Source: Entrophospora sp. SA101 (lineage: Eukaryota > Glomeromycota > Glomeromycetes > Entrophosporales > Entrophosporaceae). From it: a stretch of DNA of 21,036 bases. A program made the position numbers and the translations under genes. The notes under the pieces are model-generated. The model saw only the letters and a list, made by a program, of their open reading frames with translations. It searched no databases and was not told where the DNA came from. Positions 9,719 through 19,299 of this stretch are shown piece by piece (the first letter of the stretch is position 1; every line of letters begins with the position of its first letter). The stretch is taken from assembly GCA_958430865.1 (NCBI GenBank), contig CAUDNR010001280.1, positions 47,517 to 68,552 on the forward strand. Direction: 5' to 3'.

Positions 9719-11804
9719 TTATTATTATTATGATTTTGACTTTTTTATACATACCCCTTTGCCTGAAAATACTTTTGTAGCAATAGCTTCAGGTAAAATA
9801 AATAACCAAATTAGCCAACCCCATGCTAATAACGATAAAGTGATATCATGCCATATTGCTACAAATGTGAACACCACTAATATATTATATATAGCATATT
9901 TAGTTCCTCCAAGTGGTATATAAATATATCTAATAATTAAATCATCTTCATTATTATTTAAATGGCATTTGTATGCTTATTCACATAAATATATACATGT
10001 ATGCATATCGATATATGTTTAAATACCTAATAATCCAACGATAATAACTTCTGTGCCAACTACGCCAAAATCCCTGAGTAGAATAATTATTAAACATACA
10101 TCTTAACATATTTTCTTGCGTGTCAATACCATCCACCATTGCCCAAAATCTGAAGAATCTCCAAATAATCAAAAGCTTTTATTTTTAAAAAAAGTATTAA
10201 ATTTGCAGATCAACGAAAAAATTAAAACAATCAAACAAATTAACAAATAATTGATTTACCTTTAACCAAATCAATTTTAAATTGAATGCTCCAATCATGG
10301 CTAATTCAAATGGAGTATAGCCCTCATATACACCAGACTTACTTATTGCTACTACATACATATAATGCAACATAAATTCCATCAAAATAATGGCTGAAAA
10401 TAATCTTAATCCATATGATATTATAGATTTAAAATTTTGCTCCTTTGGATATCTAAACTAAGTGTAAATATAAATTTTATATTTATATATTTTGTTGAAA
10501 AATGTATGATGATTTAACAAAATTTTTTTAAAATTAAACTTACTTGAGAAACAAAATCATTATAAGTAATAATAGGCCCAGCAAGATATAAAGGTGTGTA
10601 TAATATATACGATAAATAATAAATATAGTTGTAATCTTCTTTGAAGCAAGGATTTATGATTCTACTTTTATCTGATAACAATGAACTATTTTTATCAATT
10701 TTCTAATGTATTTGAAATAAATTATCTTAATTATTAATTAATAGTTGTCATGAGTAATCTTCATATATTTATATATATATAACATTTACATTGGGTTCTC
10801 CCAAAATTACCTCTCTTGTATCATTAGAAGAATGAAATGACCAATAATAATCCATATTATAAGATATAATTCTTAACATTGAAAAATTAAATGTAATATT
10901 CCATCTCGGTAATAAACCTTTATTTAAATCCTTTTAAAAAAAAAAATTAGAAAAAAATCAAAATTCAACCTGGAGTAACAATAATTTAACTTACTAAAAA
11001 TCCAAGTCTTTCATCCAACATTTCGAATCTATAACCATCATAATTTTCGTTTAAAAATAATATTGTTAAATTAAATATCCAAGTTATCACAGGATTTAAT
11101 TTTGAACCTTTAAAAATCATTGATATCAGGTAACTTAAAGTTAATATAATTAATATCTTAATAAGACTATTACCAAATAGTACATAAAGAAATATCAATG
11201 AAAATGTTAGAGAGAAATAGATTCTGGATAAAAATTGTGATGGAAGTTTTGCTGATGAAGATGATGCAGAAAATCTTTTGTATAAATAACTAGTTAAAAT
11301 ATATGTTGTTAAAGCAAATAATAATGGCATATAATTATTACGAAATGAAGCGAATTGTACATCACTATTATCCTATATAAACAAATGGAAAAGTATATGC
11401 ACAAATACATTAGAAAATATACAGACAAAAAATTAATACATCCAAAATTAATCAATTTTAATATACTTGCAACTTTTCTTCCAAATATCCAGCCGTCACT
11501 CAATCTTTTGGAATAGTATATATAATTTGGATGATTATCTAAGATTCAAAATGCAATTGAATTAATAATAATACTAATTCAATATTTATACTAGATTCTT
11601 CGAATTTAACCTACCTTGACTTATATCAACTGTCACCTTGGCCATATAAAATAGTGAAGTTGCAACTATTAAATAATAAAAATAAAATTCTCGGGTATTC
11701 CATAATGGTGCTTTGGTTTTTATACGTTCTGTTGATGTTGATGTTGATGTTGATGTTGATGTTAATGTTGATGTTAATGGTGGTGGATAATTATTATTAT
11801 TCAT
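9270..11804 (-). CDS. GUP1-type membrane-bound O-acyltransferase, 10 exons
   Basis: Exons on the minus strand: 11804-11615, 11538-11471, 11372-10995, 10930-10790, 10702-10544, 10457-10260, 10175-10027, 9929-9755, 9630-9483, 9382-9270. They join to a 572-aa protein, close to the 560 aa of yeast Gup1. Matching blocks include [59 protein letters not shown] (His ~419), IPLGG, FVAIWHD (His ~455, the MBOAT histidine) and a C-terminal [12 protein letters not shown]. About ten hydrophobic spans indicate an ER membrane protein. Gup1 puts a very long acyl chain on GPI-anchor lipids and affects wall and membrane order. The N-terminus carries a Thr-Ser repeat from a 6-bp microsatellite. Nine introns: eight are GT-AG, while the second appears to be GC-AG (donor GCAAGT at 11470). 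The alternative GT donor at 11473 would delete the Val of GRKVDNSD. No damage seen. Confidence 0.95.
9662..9731. repeat. Compound trinucleotide microsatellite in GUP1 intron 8
   Basis: About 14 copies of ACT (9675-9718) are flanked on both sides by ATT repeats. It lies within the intron between exons 8 and 9 of the GUP1 gene and so should not affect the protein. Confidence 0.95.
11731..11778. repeat. Coding hexanucleotide microsatellite in GUP1 exon 1
   Basis: Eight tandem units of GTTGAT/GTTAAT. On the coding strand they give an alternating Thr-Ser/Leu tract at residues ~11-25, in the N-terminal tail before the first membrane span. Unit number can change without frameshift. Confidence 0.95.
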
Positions 11805-12004
11805 TTTTTAAATGAAAAAGTTAAAAAAATTTATCAAAAAAAAAAAAAGATCAGGTCGTAAAAAATGTGGTGGTAATGCACATTAATGTAGATCTTTCCA
11901 ATATAAATAACCTATTTTTTAATTATTTAGGAAAACAAACAGACTTTTTAATTGTAAAGTTATATTAATATAAACAAAAAAAATTTTGGTGCAAACCTTC
12001 ATAG

Positions 12005-12775
12005 TGGCATAGACTAAGGAAAATTATCAGCAAAGTTCATTTATTTGGTATTCAAGATGAAGCAGTAAGGGAGCAAATTAATTATGTTCTTAATGAAGAT
12101 GAAATTATAGGAAAAGGTCCTAATGGCACTCTTAGTATGATTTTTGATGGAATTAAGAAATTGAATAAAGGTGAAAAACATTTAAAGATTACTTGTGATA
12201 ATGCAGGTGGACAAAATAAAATAACACCACTATTTGGTTTTATTTATATTTGGTAATTTGTGGTTATTATGAAAGTGTTGAATTGAACTTCATGATTGCT
12301 GGACACACTAAATTTAAATGTGATGGCAATTTTGGGTTGATTAAAAAACTCTACAGAAGAACAAGAGTAGATTGTTTGGATCATGTGGTTGAGGTGGTAA
12401 AAAAGTCTAGTCCAGCAGGATTGAGTAGAGCTCAATGTTATGAAGGTGGAAAAGGTTTTCAATATTTAGATATTAAAGCAATTTTGGGAATTTATTTCAA
12501 GAAATTACCAAGTATACAAAAATATCAACATTTTCTTTTTGAAACATCTAATCTTGGTATAGTCAAAGCTCAGGAAACTGCTAATGGACCTTTTGTTGAA
12601 TTCAATTTATTGAAAACCAAGAAAGCAGATATTTTTGAAGAAATTAGAGCTTTATCTATTTTAGTGTTAACACCACCCCCTTTGGATCACAAAAGATAAG
12701 AATCTTTACCAGAATATTCGCCCATTTGTGAAAGATGAATACAAAAGATATTACTTGCCCAAGACCATTTTATAG
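12005..12775 (+). pseudogene. DUF7869-type transposase-like protein, truncated and frameshifted
   Basis: Reading 12005-12253, then 12250-12696, then ~12698-12772 gives one homology: LFGIQDEAVREQINYV, CDNAGGQNK, MIAGHTKFKCDGNFGLIKK, KKLPSIQKYQHFLFE, LTPPPL, then NLYQNIRPFV. The order CDN-GGQNK, GHTKF-D-FG-K, PPP-L, IRPFV is that of a multicopy eukaryotic family (DUF7869 in Pfam, as I recall), found next to transposon sequence and probably of RNase H-like fold. The N-terminal half of such proteins is missing. Two one-base shifts (near 12250 and 12697) break the frame, so no product is expected. The usual Asn after QNK is Ile here. It is probably a remnant of a DNA transposon, perhaps linked to the small ORF downstream in opposite orientation. 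Confidence 0.75.
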
Positions 12776-13132
12776 ATGAAAATACTGTGCAAATATTTAT
12801 TGATTGTTTGATTGTTTTTTAAATTAAGGATTATTTGAAGGATTTGTTATTTGAATTTTTTTACCTGAAAATTAAGTGAATTGGTAATGTTTTTATAATG
12901 TTCCAATACAAGGCAGGATTATTTACCTTGTTTCAATGTCAATGAGAGAAAAACAAAGACTTATAAAACATTTGTTCAAAACTCAAAAAATGTTTTTTTA
13001 TTGATAAGCAATGTAATATGATGATCATTAATTACATTTGCATAAAGGAGAATTTTCTTTGTAGTAATAGTCAGTAAAAAAAATTGTAATAATAAAATTA
13101 TTTTCCTTCTAAGGGTTTCTGCTTTTTGTTAT
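12776..13132. other. AT-rich spacer downstream of the transposase relic
   Basis: No ORF or repeat of note. It may be the 3' part of the same element that carries the DUF7869-type relic. Confidence 0.4.
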
Positions 13133-13140
13133 GTAATAGC

Positions 13141-13283
13141 TATACATGAAGTCGAAATTAAAACCCCAAAGTCAAAATGTTTCGACTTGAGGCAACTACA
13201 TAGTAAAAATCAGTTTCGACCTTATTTCGACCCTATTTCGACCAGATTTGCAACTGGTTGAAATAGTTTCGACTTCATGTATA
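13141..13283. mobile_element. MITE C with perfect 17-bp ends and 8-bp target duplication
   Basis: The first 17 bases, TATACATGAAGTCGAAA, are exactly repeated in inverted orientation at 13267-13283. The flanks are the identical 8-mers GTAATAGC at 13133-13140 and 13284-13291. The 143-bp interior repeats TTTCGAC in direct order (13190, 13213, 13226 and 13237 regions) and has no ORF of its own. Perfect ends and duplication suggest a recent insertion. It lies inside the 3' part of the small conserved ORF of repeat copy 2 and supplies that ORF's present C-terminal residues. Confidence 0.92.
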
Positions 13284-13515
13284 GTAATAGCACACTTTCA
13301 TTTTGTTTTCTTTTTCGAATATTTATTATTTTTCTTTCTTCTTGGTAAATTTCATAAGTAATCCTTTCTTTTCTTAGATAAGCTTCCAATGTCTGAGTAT
13401 CATTTATTTTGAAAATGTAAGGAGCAATTTTCTCACCTTGCTCCTTTTTTAGAATACTTCTAATGGTGCTATAATTCTTAGGTTCCATGGTAGATCTGAT
13501 GTAAATGAGCTTCAT
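13222..13515 (-). CDS. Small conserved ORF in dispersed repeat (copy 2), MITE-altered
   Basis: 97 codons starting MKLIYIRSTMEPKNYS, homologous to the ORF at 1245-1436. The copies differ at about a dozen bases over the shared part but at only two residues, which suggests protein-level selection. Residues after ~77 come from MITE C. Removing the element together with one 8-mer would leave a frame ending about 15 codons later in a Lys-rich tail (stop near 13100). A coding-like segment with TKPDKVNIGITKD lies upstream on the same strand (13665-13595) and may be an earlier exon. Family not recognised; no membrane span. Confidence 0.5.
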   Translation of the reverse strand: MKLIYIRSTMEPKNYSTIRSILKKEQGEKIAPYIFKINDTQTLEAYLRKERITYEIYQEERKIINIRKRKQNESVLLLYMKSKLFQPVANLVEIGSK

Positions 13516-13666
13516 ATTAACTATTTTTATATAGAGGCAATTCTATATATCACTTAAGATAACAAATGGAAGATTTTAATAATCACATTACTAAATTTTG
13601 ATCCATGAATCTTTGGTAATACCAATGTTCACTTTGTCTGGTTTTGTTGCAGTATGCCCCATTTAT
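13325..13666 (-). repeat. Dispersed repeat, copy 2
   Basis: Homologous to 1250-1566 and about 25 bp longer through two small insertions (near 13345 and 13567). Its right edge coincides with that of copy 1. The left flank contains MITE C, so the original left limit in this copy cannot be fixed. Confidence 0.85.
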
Positions 13667-13888
13667 TATATGGGTAAAACTTTTAATTTTTTGATATTTT
13701 GATTGTATACTAAAATGGGTAAGAGGAAAAATGATATTTGCTTAAAAGGGTAAAAAAAAATATGATGTTATCCATCCGTAGATGTTATTTCCTTCTAAAT
13801 GATATATATATCCAAATTTAAATGGTAATGTTGATTGATGATAAATATGTTTATTTATCATGAAGGTCCTATACTCAAAAGTCAATCA
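13667..13888. other. AT-rich intergenic stretch
   Basis: No gene supported. Two short ATG frames (near 13671 and 13723) stop within a dozen codons. Confidence 0.4.
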
Positions 13889-13952
13889 GGGTGTATATAT
13901 CACGTTACAATATCAGATTTAACCTATTTGATACGTGTAATGTGATACACCC
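13889..13952. repeat. Foldback (inverted repeat) of 64 bp
   Basis: GGGTGTATATATCACGTTACA on the left pairs with TGTAATGTGATACACCC on the right apart from a 4-base ATAT bulge and one mismatch, and pairing continues weakly inward. No target duplication was found. It may be a miniature foldback element or one end of a larger one. Confidence 0.65.
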
Positions 13953-14916
13953 GCGCACAAAAGTTTCTTCTGAAATGGGGAAAAAGAAATGATTTTGTGG
14001 TGCTACAAGAAGTTTGTGATACAAATCAAAATTGCGTGCTTTTAACAAAATTATGTAATATATATATAATTAATTATTAATATATAAAAAAATGGGAATT
14101 TTTTGAAAAGTTGCTTGTAAATTCAACACTCCTTGTTAAAATATAAAAGCCGCACGGCTTGAAATGGGCAACCAAATCTAATCAATTGCAATATGAGCAA
14201 GTATTGGGAGATGTTTGATAAATAAATTTTACCCAGTCAGTAATATGTAAGTCATCATCATAATATTTTTTACAAATGACTTTTACTTATTACACATATA
14301 TATATTATACTATTTTTAAAAAGTTAAATGCGGTTTTTTTTAATATTAATATATATATTTATTTAATAGTGATGCACATGATTCAATAAGTCTGTCATGC
14401 AGGGGCGGCGGACACATGTGAAGGACTTATCGAGTAAAACCGACTTCCATATAAATTTTTATTTAATTAATAATAAATGTTTAAAATAACGTATATAATT
14501 ATTTGTCTAGGTTGTTTTAAAGGACATCTATAATGGTCAATGATTATCACATGACTTTTAAAAGCTTATAACTCCTTATTAAAAAAGAAAAAGAAAAAAG
14601 TAAACCTATAGAATTAAAGCTAAAGACCTAAGCTTCATTTCCATCGGTTTATTTTTTCTTTTTATTAGAAAATTTTTGAGTTATAAGGCTTCAAAGTGAG
14701 GCCATTTTATATATGTCTATGTTAATGTGTAAATTGTAAAAAATTTTTCATGATACAGAAATCTTTCCAAAAAAGAGATCTAATTACTTAATTAGAAAGA
14801 TTTTTTAAAATTTTAAATTTCGGACTGCGACATTTATAGACGAATCATAATTTGATGTCCCGGCACTACTGAGTTATTTTACTCGTATCGGAATTTTGAA
14901 TGCTCTATATATATGT
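13953..14916. other. AT-rich intergenic region
   Basis: No gene is supported. It includes a short palindrome AAGCCG-CA-CGGCTT at 14147-14160 and a small GC-rich island (GGGGCGGCGG near 14402). Confidence 0.45.
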
Positions 14917-15050
14917 GTAGTTGCTAGTCGACTAACCGTAGTCGCGACTAGAAATTTCCAAGTCAACCAAGTCGTGACTAGGTTTCACTCGTGGCTCAAA
15001 CCTAGAAAAAAAATTTAATCGGCTAGCCACGACGCGTGACTCTTGCAATG
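14917..15050. repeat. GC-richer cluster of TAGTCG palindromes
   Basis: Within an AT-rich region this stretch holds the perfect palindromes TAGTCGACTA (14925-14934) and TAGTCGCGACTA (14939-14950), a further GTCGTGACTA (14971-14980), and a hairpin CTAGGTTT/AAACCTAG (14978-15005). Iteration of a GTCG-containing motif resembles MITEs A and C, but I could not define terminal repeats or a target duplication. Confidence 0.5.
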
Positions 15051-16358
15051 CGAAGGTGATTTAATTGATGTTATTATGCAAAAATTTTCACAATTAATGA
15101 AAAACGAAGTTCGGAATTTTAAGTGTATCATCATTTACTGACATGAGAAGAAGAAAATCAGTAACTTTTTCTTGAATTAAATTAAATTATTTCAGATTTA
15201 TTTAATTGATTGAAACATTCCAATGATTGAGATTTTAGTTATTTGACAAAAGCTGGCACTATTATTACTTTCGCCAATCAGAAATTGTAAGCAAGCCATA
15301 ATCTGATAAATATATTAATATGTAAAAAATCGGTACCCGATTTATGTCACAATCTCGTAATTTTTTACTTTGTAAAAGCCTCATTTGTGATCTGATCTTG
15401 GTGATAAAATTTTACTTTGAAAAAAAAAATATAGGACATGGCTTTGATAGATTAATATTTTATTTTTGTACATTTCCACAAAGTTAATGTTTTTGTAATA
15501 CGATAAATAAAATAAATAATAAAATAGGCTGTGAGTTTCCCCCATGACGTCAAAAATGATTATCTTGTAGGATAACAAAAAGTGATCAAATTAAATTATG
15601 TATTATGATAATGACCAAGATTGTGTCAACCCAAGCGCGAGAATTTATATTCTATTTGTTCCGTTCTCTTAAAATTTTCTTCCTGGTTTTTTTATTTTGG
15701 ATATCTATTTTGGCACCTTTGGCATTCTGTAATACAAACCATTGAAGTAGTATTTTTTTACTATCCTTTGAATATTTCCAAGTGAATTTAACGTCAGTTG
15801 CCGTTCTAGTCCAGAGTTTTCATATCCTTTTGTATGGACAGAATATATTATGTTATTATTACCATTGCTGTTTTACACAGGATGTAAAACCACGTGTAAA
15901 ACCTCACGTATTTCTGAAGAATCCCTCGCAAATCTGCCGATATAATCATTACTCGGACAAGGTAAACCATTTCCATCAAGGTTTGAATAATAATCATCAT
16001 CCCAAGTACTTTATATCAACAGATGTCGTTTTTTCATATCTGTTGATGTCAAAAAAATTAATTTAAGTTGATAAATTTTGTTCTTTGTTTAAAGAAAGGT
16101 AGATTGTATACTTATCAACGCAAAGTATTTTTCCCTAATATTCTAGCAAAGGTTTAAATTTTCCATTGCGAGCTTATTAGCATAATTCTTTTAACAGATT
16201 ATACTGAAATATTTATATTTATTATACCTATCTACATAAAAGTTGGTTTTCTCATTCTTTTAATTTTCAACTGATTCCATTCATTTTAATCAATCAGCAG
16301 AAGTGATGAAATTAAAAATATTTTAAAATTATTATTCTCATTATTTTGATATAGATAG
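15051..16358. other. Intergenic region upstream of the S19 pseudogene
   Basis: No gene is supported. A pair of near-repeats GTAAAACCACGT and GTAAAACCTCACGT lies at ~15884-15910, and a 10-bp inverted repeat ATCAACAGAT/ATCTGTTGAT at 16015-16047 could form a hairpin. A 94-codon frame at 15782-16066 lacks recognisable features. Confidence 0.4.
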
Positions 16359-17002
16359 ATGTCTACTAATTGTGGTGCATCTGTAAAGGATGTTAGTCCT
16401 CATGAATTTGTAAAAGTATATGTAGACTTTTAAAAAAAATCAGGAAAATTAGAAATACCTAAATGGGTAGATCTAGTAAAAACAGGTTCGTATAAAGAGT
16501 TGGCACCCTATGATCCGGATTGGTTTTATATCAGAGCTGGTAAAGAGATTCATTATTAATTAATTTATGTTTGGTTAGATAGGCTCTAATCCTTGAACTT
16601 AAAATGAGTGGATTTCAATTGTGAATTATTATTTAGCTTCTGTTGCTCGCCATATTTATTTACGCTCCAGTGTTGGTGTTGGTGCATTGAAAAAGCTTCA
16701 TGTGGTCGCAAACGTAGAGGTACTCGTTCCTCTCATCAGTCAGATTCATCAGGAGCCGTTGCTCGCAATGTTCTTCAATCTTTGGAGGTAATTAAAATTT
16801 TGGAGAAAGATCCTAAAAAAAAGATTTATTTATTTAAGATTAGTGATGAATTTTTTATTAATTTATTATTTTTAAAAAACAATTATTCTTTTTTATTATA
16901 AAAAATAGCTGTCGAAGGATTACACGGGATGAATAACGTGATCTTGATCGTATTGCTAAGCTTCTCTTAGAAAAGAAGACGACGACGAAGAAGAAAAAGT
17001 AG
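16359..17002 (+). pseudogene. Ribosomal protein S19 (eS19) pseudogene with introns
   Basis: Three exons match small-subunit protein eS19. Exon 1 (16359-16539) reads SVKDVSPHEFVKVYV, then [13 protein letters not shown] and [15 protein letters not shown]. Exon 2 (from 16637) reads SVARHIYLRSSVGVGALKKL, then the GGRKRRGT block, HQSDSSGAVARNVLQSLE and VIKILEKDPKK. Exon 3 (16909-17002) reads RRITRDE, then RDLDRIAKLL and a Lys-rich end. The intact protein works in maturation of the 40S subunit. Lesions: TAA at codon 25 (16431-16433), a missing base at ~16701-16703, no GT donor after DPKK in front of the last intron, and TAA at 16934 where Gln is conserved. Intron 1 (GTAAAG...TTTAG) is retained, so this is a duplicated gene copy that decayed, not a processed copy. 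A functional copy must exist elsewhere. Confidence 0.93.
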
Positions 17003-17518
17003 AAGCTGGAAATGATTAATATAATGATTGATTAATTTTATTTGCCAATCAAATGATCGTAATAATAAAGTTATACTCGAATAATTGCCAGCAAACAATA
17101 TCAATTGACTTGTCTTAAAAAAAATCTAATCCGAATTTATTATAAATCCAAAATCAAATCATCAACAGGATTTACCCATAAACATTATTATTATAAATAA
17201 TCAATGTTTAAAATATTACTATTATATCTATTAATTAATTTTACAAAGCCATCTAATAATAATTGTTTTACTCCTTAAACTTCACCAACATAAGAACTAT
17301 TGACTTTTGAAATTTTACCGTTGATCTCTGATGATGTACTGCTTTACCATCAAGTAATGAAGAAATAAAAGATCTTATAAAAAAAAAATAATTATAAATA
17401 GTTGTCATGATCGTTTAATTCGAATTGGTGAGAATTTGAAAAGCCAAAAATTATTTGATACGATTAATTAAATACCTTTTTACAATCACTTTAACATATA
17501 AAAAAATTTTTTTTTTAG
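17003..17518. other. AT-rich spacer with possible exon scrap
   Basis: A short open segment at ~17402-17470 (HDRLIRIGENLKSQ) may be an upstream exon of the decayed membrane-protein gene that follows. Nothing else is supported. Confidence 0.3.
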
Positions 17519-18218
17519 TCAACGTACGCAAGCAATTTACAATAATTTGATGGTCGTCAATTAATATTTCATATTTACCAATTGTATTTGGTATTCTCTT
17601 GCTTACTGTCTCTTCCTTGCACCAAGAAAGATTCCGCGAATCTTACATGATAATTATAAAATACGGCTCACTTATTTACTTATGACTGGTTTATTTCAGT
17701 CCTTTGCATTTATTGGCTGACACATTGATTTGTTTACAAATTTCTTGGTAGCTTGTTTAACAGCTATACTTTTTACAATAATGATGATACCGGTATGAAC
17801 CTAATGTTGAATATTTAGATATGAAAGAAAGAAAGTGTATTTGTTAGTTTCCTCAGATTACGAAAAAAATATAACTATAGCAACATATATGTATATTCCT
17901 CAATATCTGGAATTGATCAAGAGCACTGGGGTTGATGACATGAGAAAAGATACTTTTCTCGGAGTAGAATCATAAAATCCAACGATTGGTGATGTGAGAA
18001 AAGTGAATGCGAAATTAATGGTGTCATCAATATTCAAAAAGATTGCAAATTTTCTCGCAAATCCATTATTAGCTATAACATCTCAGGTTCCCGAAAGGAG
18101 GTAAATACCATTTACAGAAGATCCGATCGTAAAAAGAATAGATAATAAGCAAAAGGAAGCGAAAGCACAAAGAAAAAGAAGTCGTTGTTTTTTGCTTGTT
18201 AGACTATTGAATAAATAA
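17519..18218 (+). pseudogene. Decayed multi-span membrane protein gene, unrecognised
   Basis: One reading frame (codons starting 17520) is protein-like across most of 700 bp but is broken by stops at 17562 (TAA), 17718 (TGA), 17796-17810 (three stops), 17973 (TAA) and 18102 (TAA), ending at TAA 18216. A pyrimidine-rich acceptor (TTTTTTAG) precedes it. The first part has alternating hydrophobic and basic segments, for example YFIFTNCIWYSLAYCLFLAP, then LTYLLMTGLFQSFAFIG and FLVACLTAILFTIMMIP, which look like three membrane spans. The second part looks cytosolic (ITIATYMYIPQYLELIK, VNAKLMVSSIFKKIANFL, and a Lys/Arg-rich tail). The isolated stops fit Gln (CAA) or Trp (TGG) codons changed by C-to-T or G-to-A. 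It could be a receptor-like protein; I cannot name a family. Confidence 0.45.
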
Positions 18219-19299
18219 AAAAAAAACTATATCAGAGAATGCCAACTGAAGATTGAACTCAACAAAACCGGCTCGTAAAATCAAGCCTTTTCATTTTTGT
18301 GCCGACGCAAATACGTTTGGATTGCGATCCTAAATAGATGATCACCATCAACGTTCTGATGAGATGAATTTGGTAATTACTAACTAATTATTTACATTGA
18401 GCTCCAATGTGAAGGAAGGGTCTTATTTTATCGTGCATTGTGAGTTTATCATTAACTTCATTATATAGTGCATATCCCTGCCGCAGAAATTTTACCGGCC
18501 TTGAAAGCCAAGGCTTTTTTTACAAAGTTATGATTTTATTTTGTTGGTACTTAATATGCACTATTGTACTTTGGCTACGTGATCTGTTACAGAAAAAGTT
18601 AAAATTGCTGTCTAGGCACCAAATTAAGCACGAATTAACTTTTATAAAATTTTAATTCAAAGAAAAAAATTGACATTTCAACAGTTATTATCACCAGATA
18701 GAAAAGGATTTGTACAAGAACTTTTAATGAAATTTATGTTCATGAGAACTATTTAAATGAAACTGGCAGAGAAACTGAAAAAAAATTATTTATCATTGGT
18801 AAATGAAAATAAAGAAATGAAAAAGATTGTAAAGAACCGGGTTTTCCGATAAATCTGGTTGAAATGATAGTAATAGTAATGGTAATGGTAATAGAAATAG
18901 CAAAATTATTATTTGTTTTGCAACTATTTGGAAATCGGTTTTTTCGAGGTGATCTATTTTAAAACGATTTCGTCAACTGTCGAACGATTTGGCTATATCT
19001 TACGGGTCTGATTCATTTTGTCGACAGTTCATATGATTTTAGGGTAACATATTGGGAGGTGTCATACAAGTAGATCAACAAATCTAATTAATATCATTAA
19101 TATGTACGGTTTTTTTATGGATGTTACACGGAATACTGTAAGGGAAAATTTACCAATTTAAAAAAAAGAAATAAAAACAAAAAAAAACAGAATTATGTTC
19201 AGAAGATACTCTTCTGTAATACTAATATACATTTTGAAATGTTATTGCATGGCGAATTTCTAAGGAAACAATAATAAAAATAAAAATTCCAAAAGACCC
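18219..19299. other. Intergenic region, nothing firm
   Basis: No gene is supported. A short GTAATG/GTAATA simple tract occurs at ~18870-18900. Scattered protein-like pieces (for example LLSPDRKGFVQELL near 18683) do not extend. Confidence 0.4.

Noticed and set aside
10986..11330. EXS-domain (SYG1/ERD1-type) protein
   Set aside because: First impression from the membrane spans; the GRKVDNSD, NMDYYW, SWHRS and AIWHD blocks identify GUP1/MBOAT.
12244..12462. Minus-strand ORF opposite the transposase relic
   Set aside because: Shadow of the DUF7869-type coding frame.
15381..15578. Minus-strand 65-codon ORF
   Set aside because: Low-complexity, Tyr/Phe/Ile-rich translation of AT-rich DNA, without context.
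15782..16066. 94-codon ORF
   Set aside because: No domain, no homologue recognised, no supporting start or splice signals; His/Asn-rich end is low complexity.
16608..16901. 97-codon ORF
   Set aside because: Follows the frame after the missing base in S19 exon 2; only parts coincide with the real S19 frame.
16359..18218. Ciliate-type code (TAA as Gln) to explain in-frame stops
   Set aside because: TBCE and GUP1 in the same window end at TAA and have no internal TAA. S19 also has a missing base and a lost donor, so decay explains the stops.
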